DNA of 64,000 bases. Source: SIRX01 sp965214475. GTDB taxonomy: Bacteria; Actinomycetota; Rubrobacteria; Rubrobacterales; Rubrobacteraceae. Of the stretch, positions 17,004 to 25,796 are shown in pieces (the stretch's first letter is position 1; each line of letters begins with the position of its first letter). The stretch spans positions 2,976,001-3,040,000 of the forward strand of contig OZ243953.1 of NCBI GenBank assembly GCA_965214475.1. Reading direction: 5' to 3'. The notes beneath the pieces are model-generated. The model was not told the DNA's origin. It did no database searches and saw only the letters and a list, made by a program, of their open reading frames with translations. The position numbers and the translations under genes are program-made.

Positions 17004-18368
17004 CTAGCCTTTGTAGCCGAGCTCTCGTTCCAACTCGCCGATAGCGTCGTCGGTGATGTCGGCGATCTTGGAGAGGGTCTCTTTGTCCGTAATGAGGGCC
17101 GGAGAGTACTGAATCACCGGTTCGTCTTTATCGTCGAAGCGACACAGCAAGCCGTTCTCTATGAGCTTCCTGGTGAGCACACCCTTGAAGTACTTACGAT
17201 AGTCGTCCTCTTCCAGTGGTGTTCCGTCCGCCCTCTCTGGCTTCACTTCGACCGCCCAGAAAAAGCCCATGCCCCGCACTTCTTCGACTATTGAATGATT
17301 CTCGGCCATCCGCCGCAACTCACTTTCGAAATGTCCTTCCAGAGCATGGACGTTCTCAAGTAGCTTCTCACGCTCGATGATAGCTATATTTTCCAACGCC
17401 ACCGCCGCAGAGACCGGATGTCCCCCAAACGTAGACCCGTGCGAGAACATCGGCGCTTTCGCTTTCAACGTGCCGCTGATTTTGTCGTTCACGACAACGC
17501 CGCCCATTGGACTGTATCCAGACGTCACGCCTTTGGCGAAGGTCGTCATGTCCGGTGTTATGTCGAAGCGTTCGATGCCGAACCATTCACCCAAACGTCC
17601 GAAAGCGCAGATCACAGCGTCGGAGACTAGCAGGACTCCGTGCTTATCGCAGATCTCTCGCACCCGTCTCCAATAATCCGGCGGCGGCACGAGACAACCT
17701 CCAGCGTTCTGTACCGGCTCCAGGATAACCGCTGCAACCGTTTCCGGGGAGGCGAACTCTATAGCTTCCTCGATTGCATCCGCGGCGCCTTCGGGATCTT
17801 GCTGGGTGTTGTTTACGTGCATAAATCCCGCCGGCAACGGCTCGAACGGTGCCTTGAAAGAGGGGAGACCCGTGACGGAGAGCGCGCCCATCGTGGTGCC
17901 GTGGTAGGAGATCTTGCGCGAGATAAACTTGTAGCGTTCAGCTTCACCGTTTGCCTTGTGGTATTGGCGAGCCAGCTTTATAACCGACTCTACCGCTTCC
18001 GATCCTGAACTTACAAAGAACGTCGAGTCCAGGTCGCCGGGGGCTATCTCGGAGATCTTTGCCGCAAGCTCCAGCGAACGCGGGTGATGCATACTCCAGT
18101 TTGGGAAAAACCCGAGCTCTTTCATCTGGGTTGCCGCCGCGTCTGCAAGTTCCGTTCTTCCGTGCCCGACTTGCGTAGTAAAGAGTCCCGCAAGCCCGTC
18201 TATGTACTTGTTGCCCTGATCGTCCGTAACGTAACATCCATCGCCCGAGACGATCACCGGCAGCTTCGACCAGTCTTCGTCATACGGCGTGAAGTGCAGC
18301 ATCAAATTGTCGACGCCCGCTAGCCGGGTGTCAGAGCCACCTTCCCCAAGACCTCTCATGACCTCCAC
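17004..18368 (-). CDS. Class III PLP aminotransferase, putative polyamine:pyruvate aminotransferase
   Basis: A 454-aa class III (omega) transaminase. It has the PLP-phosphate loop SSGSEAVESVIKLARQYH, YHGTTMGALS, the cofactor aspartate in LLVSDAVICAFGRLG and the Schiff-base lysine in TTFAKGVTSGYSPMGG. GTG at 18368 is preceded by GGAGG with a 7-nt spacer; a TTG at 18392 and ATG at 18359 are alternatives. It is the first gene of the polyamine operon and resembles the SpuC/putrescine-pyruvate transaminase group; a beta-alanine or other omega-amino acid substrate is possible. Pyruvate used as acceptor would give alanine, matching the alanine dehydrogenase at 22485. Confidence 0.88.
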   Translation of the reverse strand: MEVMRGLGEGGSDTRLAGVDNLMLHFTPYDEDWSKLPVIVSGDGCYVTDDQGNKYIDGLAGLFTTQVGHGRTELADAAATQMKELGFFPNWSMHHPRSLELAAKISEIAPGDLDSTFFVSSGSEAVESVIKLARQYHKANGEAERYKFISRKISYHGTTMGALSVTGLPSFKAPFEPLPAGFMHVNNTQQDPEGAADAIEEAIEFASPETVAAVILEPVQNAGGCLVPPPDYWRRVREICDKHGVLLVSDAVICAFGRLGEWFGIERFDITPDMTTFAKGVTSGYSPMGGVVVNDKISGTLKAKAPMFSHGSTFGGHPVSAAVALENIAIIEREKLLENVHALEGHFESELRRMAENHSIVEEVRGMGFFWAVEVKPERADGTPLEEDDYRKYFKGVLTRKLIENGLLCRFDDKDEPVIQYSPALITDKETLSKIADITDDAIGELERELGYKG

Positions 18369-18414
18369 GCCACTACCTCCTTCATTCCCCAATAAGTAGT
18401 TAAAGGTTTCACAA

Positions 18415-18443
18415 ATACTACACAGTTACTATAATTCAGTCAA
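18415..18443 (-). promoter_or_regulatory. Promoter of the polyamine operon
   Basis: On the minus strand, -35 TTGACT (18443-18438) and -10 TAGTAT (18420-18415) are separated by exactly 17 bp, 47 nt upstream of the GTG at 18368. The spacing and hexamers fit the housekeeping sigma factor. It would drive the 11 genes down to 5486. Confidence 0.7.
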
Positions 18444-18539
18444 GGCTACTGGAGTATAGCGGTGCGGCTTGCGGCGGTTAATGTACCGGCGGCTAATTAT
18501 GTGGGTTTTTTGTTGGACCATCGGCCAAACTTGTCCGGG

Positions 18540-20363
18540 CTATTCTTGCGTGAACGCTTTTTCGAAGAAGTCTGCCAGACGCGGGTAGAGAACTTTGAGG
18601 TTCTCGGGACGGGCGATGCCGTGGCCTTCGTCCTCGAAGGTGAGGAGTTCGTAGGAGGCGTTATGTTGTTCTAACGCTTTGATAGCAGCTTCTACGTTAT
18701 CGGGGGTTACGTTCGGGTCTTTTAGGCCCTGCACTATCAGGAGTGGGGCGCGGAGGTTCTCTGCGAAGTTGATCGGGGAGCGTTCGTGATAGATCTCCGG
18801 CACTTCCTCGGGTGAGCCGCCCATCATCTCTTCGCTGTAGGGACGCAGGTCGGGGCGGGTGGCGTAGTAGTCCACTACAAGGTCGGTCATGCCGCAGATT
18901 GGAGCAGAGGCAGCGACGAGCTCGGACGGGTAGTGGGTGATCGCCCACCACGCCGAGTATCCGCCGTAAGACGTTCCGGTAACACCGACCTTGCCTGGCT
19001 CCGCGATGCCGGCTCCGATAAGGGCCTCGACGCCGACGCGGACGTCCTCTTGCTCCCGGCCGCCCCAGCCATCTTCTTTGATGGATTCCTGAAACTCTAC
19101 CCCGAAGCCCGTACTTCCCCGGTAATTTGGTGTTAACACGTTAAACCCACGCGAAACGAGGTACTGCACTTGCGCGTTGAAGCGGTCCTCTGCATGGCTC
19201 GTGGGACCGCCGTGGACTAAAACCACCGTCCCCATGTTCTCCTGCGACCGGTAGAGCCAGCCCTGTATCTCTAGACCGTCTTCCGATTTCCAGCGGAAGT
19301 CCTCTGCCGGAACCAGGTCATCCAGATCCAGTGTCGAGAGGTCGCGCAGGCCGGTTAGACTCTCGTATTCGCCGGTCTCGGGATCGAGGCGTACCAGGTC
19401 CGGCGGTTGCCGGGCACTGTAGTAGAAACCCAGCCACTGCTCATCTTCGACGGGGGCCAGCGGGACCAGGTTGCCGGGGACCCCGGGGAGGCTAAATTCG
19501 GTCCCAGTCTCCGGGTCTAACAAGGAAGCTTTTATGCCGGCGGCTTCAATCTCCACCACTACGGCCCGGTCTCCGTTGGGCGGCACGAAAGCGTATTCCA
19601 GGTTGCGTCCCGGATCATCCAGCAACCAACGCACGGACTCGTCTTCCGCCTGCCAGATGCCCAGTTTGCGCCGATATCCTGTCTCGACCACGAAGAGTAG
19701 GCGATCCCCTTCCGGAAACCAGGAGGCGGAGACCTTTGCGTGAGGCCCGAAGTTGAGTATCTCCCGGTTGTTTTCCCCTTCTATGTCTACGAGCCACGCT
19801 TGTCGTCCCGACGGTTCCAGGTCGTTGCGGAAGTACAGAACGTGGGTGCCGGAGGAGTTGAGCAAGGGACGATAGGAATTGGCCCGCCTGGGACGGGCGA
19901 GAACTTTGCGTTCTCCGGTTTCGAGGTCTTGGCGTAGGATCCAGGTGGCCTCGATCTCTTCTCCTGTTTCGGGATCTACGTTCGCCCCGTACACCAACCA
20001 TTTTCTATCGGGGTGCATCTGTCCACCTCGAATGTAGTAGTTTGGTAATTCCTCGGTCAGGGGCTCCATAACACCTGGATGGTCCAGTTTTATACGGAAC
20101 AGCCGGGTTCGCTCATTCCCGTCCCGGTCCTGCGCCACGATCACCGCCTGGCTCTCCGGTGTCCAGGATACGACGACCGTGTCATCCGGCGACGCCGTCA
20201 GCCGAACCGGTGCTCCCGAGCCGTCCGTAGCGGCGGTGAACACATCAGCGGCGGGACCAAGCCGCGACCAACTCCATGCGATCCACTGTCCATCCGGCGA
20301 GACCGCAGGGCCTGAGAGAAGCGGTACTGAGAGCAGGGCTTCGAGGCGCTCTTCCAGGTTCAT
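18540..20363 (-). CDS. S9 family prolyl oligopeptidase-like serine peptidase
   Basis: A 607-aa peptidase: an N-terminal beta-propeller with repeated WD-like blades (about 20-350) and a C-terminal alpha/beta-hydrolase domain carrying the catalytic triad, with the nucleophile in GTSYGGYSAWW, an aspartate in QGLKDPNVTP and the histidine in EDEGHGIARPE. The frame stays open upstream to 20660, but that part overlaps the regulator and is basic, non-homologous sequence; ATG 20363 lies 8 nt after the regulator stop. No signal peptide is visible, so it is probably cytoplasmic and cleaves short peptides (acylaminoacyl-peptidase group). Co-transcription with the regulator is likely. Confidence 0.87.
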   Translation of the reverse strand: MNLEERLEALLSVPLLSGPAVSPDGQWIAWSWSRLGPAADVFTAATDGSGAPVRLTASPDDTVVVSWTPESQAVIVAQDRDGNERTRLFRIKLDHPGVMEPLTEELPNYYIRGGQMHPDRKWLVYGANVDPETGEEIEATWILRQDLETGERKVLARPRRANSYRPLLNSSGTHVLYFRNDLEPSGRQAWLVDIEGENNREILNFGPHAKVSASWFPEGDRLLFVVETGYRRKLGIWQAEDESVRWLLDDPGRNLEYAFVPPNGDRAVVVEIEAAGIKASLLDPETGTEFSLPGVPGNLVPLAPVEDEQWLGFYYSARQPPDLVRLDPETGEYESLTGLRDLSTLDLDDLVPAEDFRWKSEDGLEIQGWLYRSQENMGTVVLVHGGPTSHAEDRFNAQVQYLVSRGFNVLTPNYRGSTGFGVEFQESIKEDGWGGREQEDVRVGVEALIGAGIAEPGKVGVTGTSYGGYSAWWAITHYPSELVAASAPICGMTDLVVDYYATRPDLRPYSEEMMGGSPEEVPEIYHERSPINFAENLRAPLLIVQGLKDPNVTPDNVEAAIKALEQHNASYELLTFEDEGHGIARPENLKVLYPRLADFFEKAFTQE

Positions 20364-20371
20364 GCGGCGTT

Positions 20372-21181
20372 TCAGAACGTTGGGGGGGTGTTTACGTATA
20401 TACCTTCTACGAATTCGGCGCCCGCCCACCAACGATGGGGCACGGTCGAGGGGAAGTAGAGCGTGTCTCCGGGACCAACGGAGTAGGTTTCCTGGTCCTT
20501 TAGCTCCACGTGGAGGGTGCCGGAGATAACGTAGACGAACTCCTCGCCGCTGTGGGAGTAGAAACCCTCGCTCCCGGTTCCCGGTGGAACCCGGATGTAA
20601 GAGGGGTCCATCGCCTTTTCTCCTTCGGCCATCTCTTCGAACTGCACGTTGTTGGCCCACTGCATGACCGGCCGATCTTTGCGGCGTACTAGTGGGGAGC
20701 TTTGTTCCAGGTCGGCCCCGAATAGTTCGCGCATGTTGGTGCCGTAAGTATCTGCCAGAAGCCGGAGCGAAGCCACCGAGGCGCCAGAGCCCCCGCGTTC
20801 CAGCGCGGAGATAAACGATATGGAGAGACCCGTGGCCTCGGAGACCTCCTTGAGCGTCTTGTGGGCTTTGAGGCGTAGTCTTCGGAGGCGTTCACCGGTG
20901 GCGCTAGAGAGCTCGGAGTTATTGGTGGACTCCGGTTTCCCGTCCACCGTGCCTATCTGTTTGCGGATCGCGGCGAAGTTTAAACCCTCGGATTTCCTGA
21001 GATGCTTGACCTTCTGCAGCCGCTGTACGTCGGCCTCGGCGTAGACGCGATAGCCGCGCCCGGTCCGGGCCGGTTTCACCAGACGCTCCTTCTCCCACAA
21101 CCGCAGAGTCTGCGACGCAAGGCCTATGGATTGCGAAACCTCACCTATGGAGAAACCTATAAGCTCACTGTCTACCGCCAA
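20372..21181 (-). CDS. MerR-XRE-cupin triple-domain transcriptional regulator
   Basis: A 269-aa protein with two DNA-binding domains and one sensor domain: a MerR-type winged helix (about 10-77, with SIGEVSQSIGLASQTLRLWE), an XRE/HTH_3 domain (about 95-150, with TLKEVSEATGLSISFISALERG) and a C-terminal cupin_2 barrel (about 185-265, with HSGEEFVYVISG and PHRWW). XRE-cupin proteins include PuuR, the repressor of putrescine use in E. coli; the added MerR head is unusual. Neighbours on both sides are polyamine and amino-acid catabolic genes, so I infer control of that regulon with a small ligand bound by the cupin. The start is TTG at 21181; the promoter region is shared with the divergent antiporter. 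Confidence 0.88.
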   Translation of the reverse strand: MAVDSELIGFSIGEVSQSIGLASQTLRLWEKERLVKPARTGRGYRVYAEADVQRLQKVKHLRKSEGLNFAAIRKQIGTVDGKPESTNNSELSSATGERLRRLRLKAHKTLKEVSEATGLSISFISALERGGSGASVASLRLLADTYGTNMRELFGADLEQSSPLVRRKDRPVMQWANNVQFEEMAEGEKAMDPSYIRVPPGTGSEGFYSHSGEEFVYVISGTLHVELKDQETYSVGPGDTLYFPSTVPHRWWAGAEFVEGIYVNTPPTF

Positions 21182-21223
21182 CCAGTATCCCGCCGTTCAC
21201 GAACGAATGCTTCTGCTCTCAAC

Positions 21224-21236
21224 ATACTAGTATACT
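21224..21236. promoter_or_regulatory. Overlapping divergent -10 elements in a palindrome
   Basis: The palindrome ATACTAGTAT (21224-21233) contains TATACT -10 hexamers on both strands (plus 21231-21236; minus 21234-21229), between the regulator and the antiporter. -35 elements are poor on both sides. The arrangement would let the regulator bind between the genes and control both, including itself. Confidence 0.45.
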
Positions 21237-21325
21237 TGCGCAGTCGTCGCGGGCGTATGTCGCTGCCGGTGATTAACGTGGACCGCGATAGTCCATACTC
21301 TAGTTTGACCACAGGAGCATTCGCC

Positions 21326-22408
21326 TTGAGTTCCCTCGCGATAGTACTGTTTATCGTCGGTATAGCACTCTTGATCTTCGGCGCGGAGCTACTCGTTCGG
21401 GGGGCGTCTCGTCTTGCAGAGTCGCTCGGCATCTCGCCGGTGGTGATCGGCCTGACCGTCGTTGCTTTTGGAACCAGCTCTCCAGAAACTGCGGTCACCG
21501 TTCAGTCGGCTTTCTCCGGCAACGCGGACATCGCCCTGGGCAACGTGGTTGGGAGCAACATCCTGAACGTTTTGTTCGTCCTGGGAATCTCCGCCGTAAT
21601 ACTGCCACTCGCGGTCTCCCGTCGTCTGGTTCGTTTAGACGTGCCGCTCCTGATCTCCGCTTCCGTATTGCTCTTGCTCCTGGCACTAGACGGTGAAATA
21701 GGACGGTTGGACGGCCTGCTGCTGTTCGCCGGGGTCGTCGCTTATACCGCTTACTCCCTGATCCAGAGCCGCCTGGAGAATAGCGGAGACCAAGAAACGT
21801 CCACCGGTGAGCCCGGCTGGACGAACAGCAAGTTATTCCAGCTTTTCCTCATAGGGATGGGCCTCGCCCTGCTCGTGTTGGGCTCGCGTTGGCTGGTAGA
21901 AGGAGCCGTCGTCTTCGCCACGGCTTTGGGTGTTAGCCAGTTGGTCATCGGTCTGACGGTGGTGGCGTTCGGCACCTCCATGCCCGAGGTTGCAACCTCC
22001 CTCGTGGCGGCCTTCCGCGGCCAGCGGGACATGGCCGTCGGGAACGCCGTGGGTAGCTGCATCTTCAATATCCTCGCGGTGCTGGGCATCTCCAGCCTCG
22101 TCGCGCCAAACGGCATACCCGTTCCACCGGCCGCTATCAGTTTCGATATTCCCGTCATGATCGCCACAGCCGTAGCCTGTTTGCCGATCTTCTTCACCGG
22201 CTCTCGTATAGCCCGCCGGGAAGGATTGCTTTTCCTGGCCTACTACGCCGCATACGCCGCCTATCTGTTCTTCGACTCCACCGGTCACGATGCACTTCCA
22301 GCATTCAGCTTTGTCATGCTCGCCTTCGTTATTCCGCTAACCTCGATTACGCTCCTGACTCTATCGGTACGCACCTTGCGGGGCAACCTGCAGCGGCGCA
22401 AACTTTGA
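21326..22408 (+). CDS. Calcium/sodium:cation antiporter (CaCA superfamily, YrbG-like)
   Basis: A 360-aa membrane exchanger with two inverted repeats, each holding an alpha-repeat signature: VIGLTVVAFGTSSPETAVTV in the first and VIGLTVVAFGTSMPEVATSL in the second, with about 10 transmembrane segments. It exchanges Ca2+ (or a related cation) for Na+ or H+. I favour TTG 21326, preceded by GGAG (21314-21317) at 8 nt; ATG 21257 in the same frame lacks a ribosome-binding site. It is divergent from the MerR-XRE-cupin gene. Confidence 0.86.
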   Translation: MSSLAIVLFIVGIALLIFGAELLVRGASRLAESLGISPVVIGLTVVAFGTSSPETAVTVQSAFSGNADIALGNVVGSNILNVLFVLGISAVILPLAVSRRLVRLDVPLLISASVLLLLLALDGEIGRLDGLLLFAGVVAYTAYSLIQSRLENSGDQETSTGEPGWTNSKLFQLFLIGMGLALLVLGSRWLVEGAVVFATALGVSQLVIGLTVVAFGTSMPEVATSLVAAFRGQRDMAVGNAVGSCIFNILAVLGISSLVAPNGIPVPPAAISFDIPVMIATAVACLPIFFTGSRIARREGLLFLAYYAAYAAYLFFDSTGHDALPAFSFVMLAFVIPLTSITLLTLSVRTLRGNLQRRKL

Positions 22409-22421
22409 TACCACGGCATCG

Positions 22422-22450
22422 TTGCGCGTCCGTAGCGGTACTGCTATAAG
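22422..22450 (+). promoter_or_regulatory. Promoter for alanine dehydrogenase
   Basis: TTGCGC (22422-22427), a 17-bp spacer and TATAAG (22445-22450) lie just after the antiporter stop and 34 nt before the ald start. The transcript probably includes the agmatinase gene. Confidence 0.5.
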
Positions 22451-22484
22451 GTACAGGGGGTCCAATAAAAAAGGAGGAGTCACA

Positions 22485-23606
22485 ATGTCCAGGGTAATAG
22501 GGGTACCAAAAGAGATCAAAGACCAAGAAGGCCGCGTTTCGATGCAGCCCGACGGTATCAACGAATTGGTCCACCACGGCCATGAAGTAGTGGTTGAGTC
22601 CGGTGCCGGCACAGGAGCCGGTTTCTCCGACGAGGAGTACGAACAGTCCGGGGGACGTATCCTGAATAGCCCCGACGAAGTCTTCGAGGCTGCAGACCTC
22701 ATAGTCAAGGTCAAAGAACCCGTACCCGAAGAATACGACCGCTACAAAGAAGGCCAGGAACTCTTTACCTACCTGCACCTCGCAGCGGACAAAGGCCTCA
22801 CAGAGTTCTTGATGGAGCGCAAGATCAACTCCATAGCCTACGAAACTGTAGAGTTCGACGACGGCACCCTGCCTTTGCTCAAACCCATGAGTGAAGTAGC
22901 CGGCAGGATGGCTACTCAGGCCGCCGCCCGCTGCCTGGAGAGCCCGCAAGGAGGAGCGGGACTCTTGCTCGGCGGCGTGCCCGGCACACCCGCAGCCCGG
23001 GTAACCATCATCGGTGGTGGAGTCGTAGGAACCGAAGCGGCCAAGATAGCCCTAGGAATGCGGGCCATAGTAAGAGTATTAGACATAGACCCGGTAAGGC
23101 TCGCTTACCTCTCTGACATCTTCGAGGGGCGTGCCGACCTCGTGATCCCGAACCGGTCGCGGACTGCAGCCTACGTCGAAGAGTCAGACGTGGTTATAGG
23201 AGCGGTTTTAGTACACGGGGCCGAAGCGCCAAAGCTCGTGAGTCGGGAGATGATAAAGAACATGAAGGATGGCTCTGTGGCAGTAGACGTTGCCATAGAC
23301 CAGGGAGGGTGTATAGAGACTGCGAGGCCGACCACCCACACAGACCCCACTTACACAGAAGAAGGCGTAGTTCACTACTGTGTGGCTAACATCCCCGGAG
23401 CGGTAGCCAGGACTTCAACGCTGGCATTGACCAGTGTAACGTTACCTTACCTGATTCAGATAGCTGAGAAGGGAGTAGAAGGAGCAGCATCGGAGAATCC
23501 GGTGCTTGCAAAAGGGCTCAGCACTTTGAATGGGGAACTTGCCTCAGAGCCGGTGGGTGAGGCACATGAGTTGCCGTACACGGATGCTAGTAAGCTCCTG
23601 AACTGA
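22485..23606 (+). CDS. ald: Alanine dehydrogenase
   Basis: A 373-aa NAD-dependent L-alanine dehydrogenase: N-terminal IGVPKEIKDQEGRVSMQP, the catalytic lysine in VKVKEPVPEEY, the histidine in YLHLAADK and the NAD-binding loop TIIGGGVVGTEAAKIALG. It converts alanine to pyruvate and ammonia, reversibly. AAGGAGG at 22471-22477 places the start at ATG 22485. In this context it recycles pyruvate, the amino acceptor of the omega-transaminase. The length is normal for the family. Confidence 0.96.
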   Translation: MSRVIGVPKEIKDQEGRVSMQPDGINELVHHGHEVVVESGAGTGAGFSDEEYEQSGGRILNSPDEVFEAADLIVKVKEPVPEEYDRYKEGQELFTYLHLAADKGLTEFLMERKINSIAYETVEFDDGTLPLLKPMSEVAGRMATQAAARCLESPQGGAGLLLGGVPGTPAARVTIIGGGVVGTEAAKIALGMRAIVRVLDIDPVRLAYLSDIFEGRADLVIPNRSRTAAYVEESDVVIGAVLVHGAEAPKLVSREMIKNMKDGSVAVDVAIDQGGCIETARPTTHTDPTYTEEGVVHYCVANIPGAVARTSTLALTSVTLPYLIQIAEKGVEGAASENPVLAKGLSTLNGELASEPVGEAHELPYTDASKLLN

Positions 23607-23616
23607 CAGCCGAGAA

Positions 23617-24561
23617 GTGACGCGCTATAAACCGGCTGACTCTTTCGAGACCCCGCGTTTCTCCGGTGTTCGAACCTTCATGCGCCTGCCGAACGTCCAG
23701 GATCTCGAAAAAGCTGACGTCGCCATAGTCGGGGCGCCCTTCGATACTGGCTCTTCCTTCCGGGTGGGGGCCCGTTTCGGTCCTGAAGGTATTCGCTCAG
23801 CTTCGCATCTTCTGCGTCCTTACAATCCGTCGCAGGACATCCAGATCTTCGACCACCTCTCGGTCATAGACTACGGGGACGTGCCCGTCGTACCGGGTTT
23901 CATAAATGAGAGTTACGAAAAGATAGCCGAAGGCCTGGAGGAGATACACCAAGCGGGTGTCGTTCCCATAATCCTCGGCGGCGACCACTCCATAGCCTTG
24001 CCGGAGCTTCGGGCTGCTGCGGCGGTCCATGGTCCGCTGGCCCTCGTGCAGTTCGACGCCCACGCCGACACCTGGGACGCCTACTTCGGCAAGAAATACA
24101 ATCACGGCACGGTCTTCCGTCGGGCGGCGGAAGAAGGTCTGCTCGACCCGTCGCGGTCCATCCAGGTCGGGATGCGCGGCTCTCTGTACGAACCTGAGGA
24201 CCTGGAAGCTTCCAGGGAGCTAGGCTTTGATCTCATCACCACCGACGAGGTCCGCGAGGTTGGCATCCCCAAAATTATCTCCCGAATTAAAGAGCGGGTA
24301 GGCAGCGCAAAAACTTACGTGTCCTTTGACGTGGACTTTTGCGACCCGGCGTATGCTCCGGGTACGGGTACACCGGAGGTCGGGGGCTTCACGAGCTGGG
24401 AGGCGCAGGAGTTTCTGCGAGGGCTCGTCGGTTTGCAGATTGTCGGAGGAGATGTAGTAGAGGTATATCCGACTTATGATCCGGCGGAGATCACCGCCTT
24501 CCTTGGGGCCAATGCCGGCTACGAGATTCTTAGCCTGGTCGCGATTCTCCGAAAGGAATAG
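23617..24561 (+). CDS. speB: Agmatinase (ureohydrolase family)
   Basis: A 314-aa manganese ureohydrolase with GGDHSIALPE, DAHADTWD and SFDVDFCDPAYAPGTGTPE, carrying all the His/Asp ligands of the dinuclear manganese site. It hydrolyses agmatine to putrescine and urea; the sequence is agmatinase-like rather than arginase-like, though guanidinobutyrase activity cannot be excluded. GTG start, 10 nt after ald, so co-transcribed. Its product, putrescine, is the substrate of the degradation operon at 5486-18368. Confidence 0.9.
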   Translation: MTRYKPADSFETPRFSGVRTFMRLPNVQDLEKADVAIVGAPFDTGSSFRVGARFGPEGIRSASHLLRPYNPSQDIQIFDHLSVIDYGDVPVVPGFINESYEKIAEGLEEIHQAGVVPIILGGDHSIALPELRAAAAVHGPLALVQFDAHADTWDAYFGKKYNHGTVFRRAAEEGLLDPSRSIQVGMRGSLYEPEDLEASRELGFDLITTDEVREVGIPKIISRIKERVGSAKTYVSFDVDFCDPAYAPGTGTPEVGGFTSWEAQEFLRGLVGLQIVGGDVVEVYPTYDPAEITAFLGANAGYEILSLVAILRKE

Positions 24562-24603
24562 GCTGCCGGCATTTGTTTATCTGGCCCAGTTCGAACGACC
24601 GGG

Positions 24604-25755
24604 CTAGGGGAGCCGACGGATCAAGGACAGGGTGACGAGGCAGGCGGCTCCCGCGCATAGGTAGGAGGCCCAGTCGCCAAAAGCCCCGCCGAGTACGCCG
24701 GCGATAGGGGCGCCTATGGCGTAACCCCCCGCCCAGGCGAAACTCACCGCCCCGAAGACGGTGCCTCGGTCAACGCCTGCCTTCTCGGCCCCGCCCGAAA
24801 ATAGAGCCGTCCCCGGCGTTACGGTGGTGTTGAAGGTCGCGCCCGCGAGCACGACGAGGAACGCGAAGGGCCAGGGGCTCTCCGCCCACGGGTTCCCTGA
24901 GACCAGCGCCAGGGCCAGGAGAACCAGAACGATCGCAATGAGGCCCGTACCGATGGGTGTACGGACGCCGCCCTTATCCGACCAGCGTCCGAGTGCGGGG
25001 TGGATGACCGCTTCCGCGAGGGCGGCGAGCAAGAAGACGGCCCCCACCGCCGCGGCACCCCATCCGAGCCGGTCGAGTTCTAGCGGAGCCAGCACGACGA
25101 GCGCGGCGAGGAGCATCGGCCCCAGGGCCACGAGCCACAGGCCGGTCGGCAGAGGAGGTTTCAGGATCTTGCGCAGGGCAACGAAGGAGATCCGGGTCGC
25201 CGACGCGCCCGGTGCGGCGGACGGCTCGATCAGGGCCCACAGCCCGACCAGCGCCGTCACGGAGGCCACCCCGGCAAACGCCGTCGCGATCCCCACCGAC
25301 GCAGCGAGACCCCCGAGCGCAGGTCCCGCAACGGCCCCGAAGACGGCTGTACCAAATATCGCTCCTATCGCCCGGCCCCGGTGATCCTCTGAAGTGGCCG
25401 AGAGCAGCCAGGCGAAGGCCGCCCCCCACGAGAATGCGCTGCTTACGCCAGCGCCGAACCGCGCGAGCGTGAGGGACCAAAAGCCATCCCCGAAACCGAA
25501 TGCCAGGCTTGCAGCGGAGAGGACCAAAAGGCCCACAATAGCCACGGGCCTCACCCCGATCCTCGCTATCACGTAGGCACCCGGCGCGGCCCCAGCCAGG
25601 ATGCCGACGCCGAAAGCCCCGCTGAGCACCCCCACGGCGCCTTTCGAGAGCCCGAATGTTTCTGTCAGGAGCGGCACGAGCGGCCCGATCGCTGTGTAGA
25701 AGAGCGTATCCACTACCACCATCGCGCACGTTAGAAAAAGCAGTCGGCGTGGCAT
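24604..25755 (-). CDS. MFS transporter (probable exporter)
   Basis: A 383-aa major facilitator with about 12 transmembrane segments, the inter-helix motif GPALGGL and a GRWSDKGGVRTPIGTG loop between the halves. It lies 41 nt downstream of a TetR-family gene on the same strand, the usual arrangement for a drug-type efflux pump controlled by its own repressor. The substrate is unknown. Confidence 0.82.
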   Translation of the reverse strand: MPRRLLFLTCAMVVVDTLFYTAIGPLVPLLTETFGLSKGAVGVLSGAFGVGILAGAAPGAYVIARIGVRPVAIVGLLVLSAASLAFGFGDGFWSLTLARFGAGVSSAFSWGAAFAWLLSATSEDHRGRAIGAIFGTAVFGAVAGPALGGLAASVGIATAFAGVASVTALVGLWALIEPSAAPGASATRISFVALRKILKPPLPTGLWLVALGPMLLAALVVLAPLELDRLGWGAAAVGAVFLLAALAEAVIHPALGRWSDKGGVRTPIGTGLIAIVLVLLALALVSGNPWAESPWPFAFLVVLAGATFNTTVTPGTALFSGGAEKAGVDRGTVFGAVSFAWAGGYAIGAPIAGVLGGAFGDWASYLCAGAACLVTLSLIRRLP

Positions 25756-25796
25756 CCGCTACCGGATTCGCCTGGGCGTGCGTTCCTTAGCCGGCT

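Noticed and set aside
24562..24603. Bidirectional terminator after agmatinase
   Set aside because: A stem with G-U and one mismatch can be drawn, but no T-run follows on either strand.
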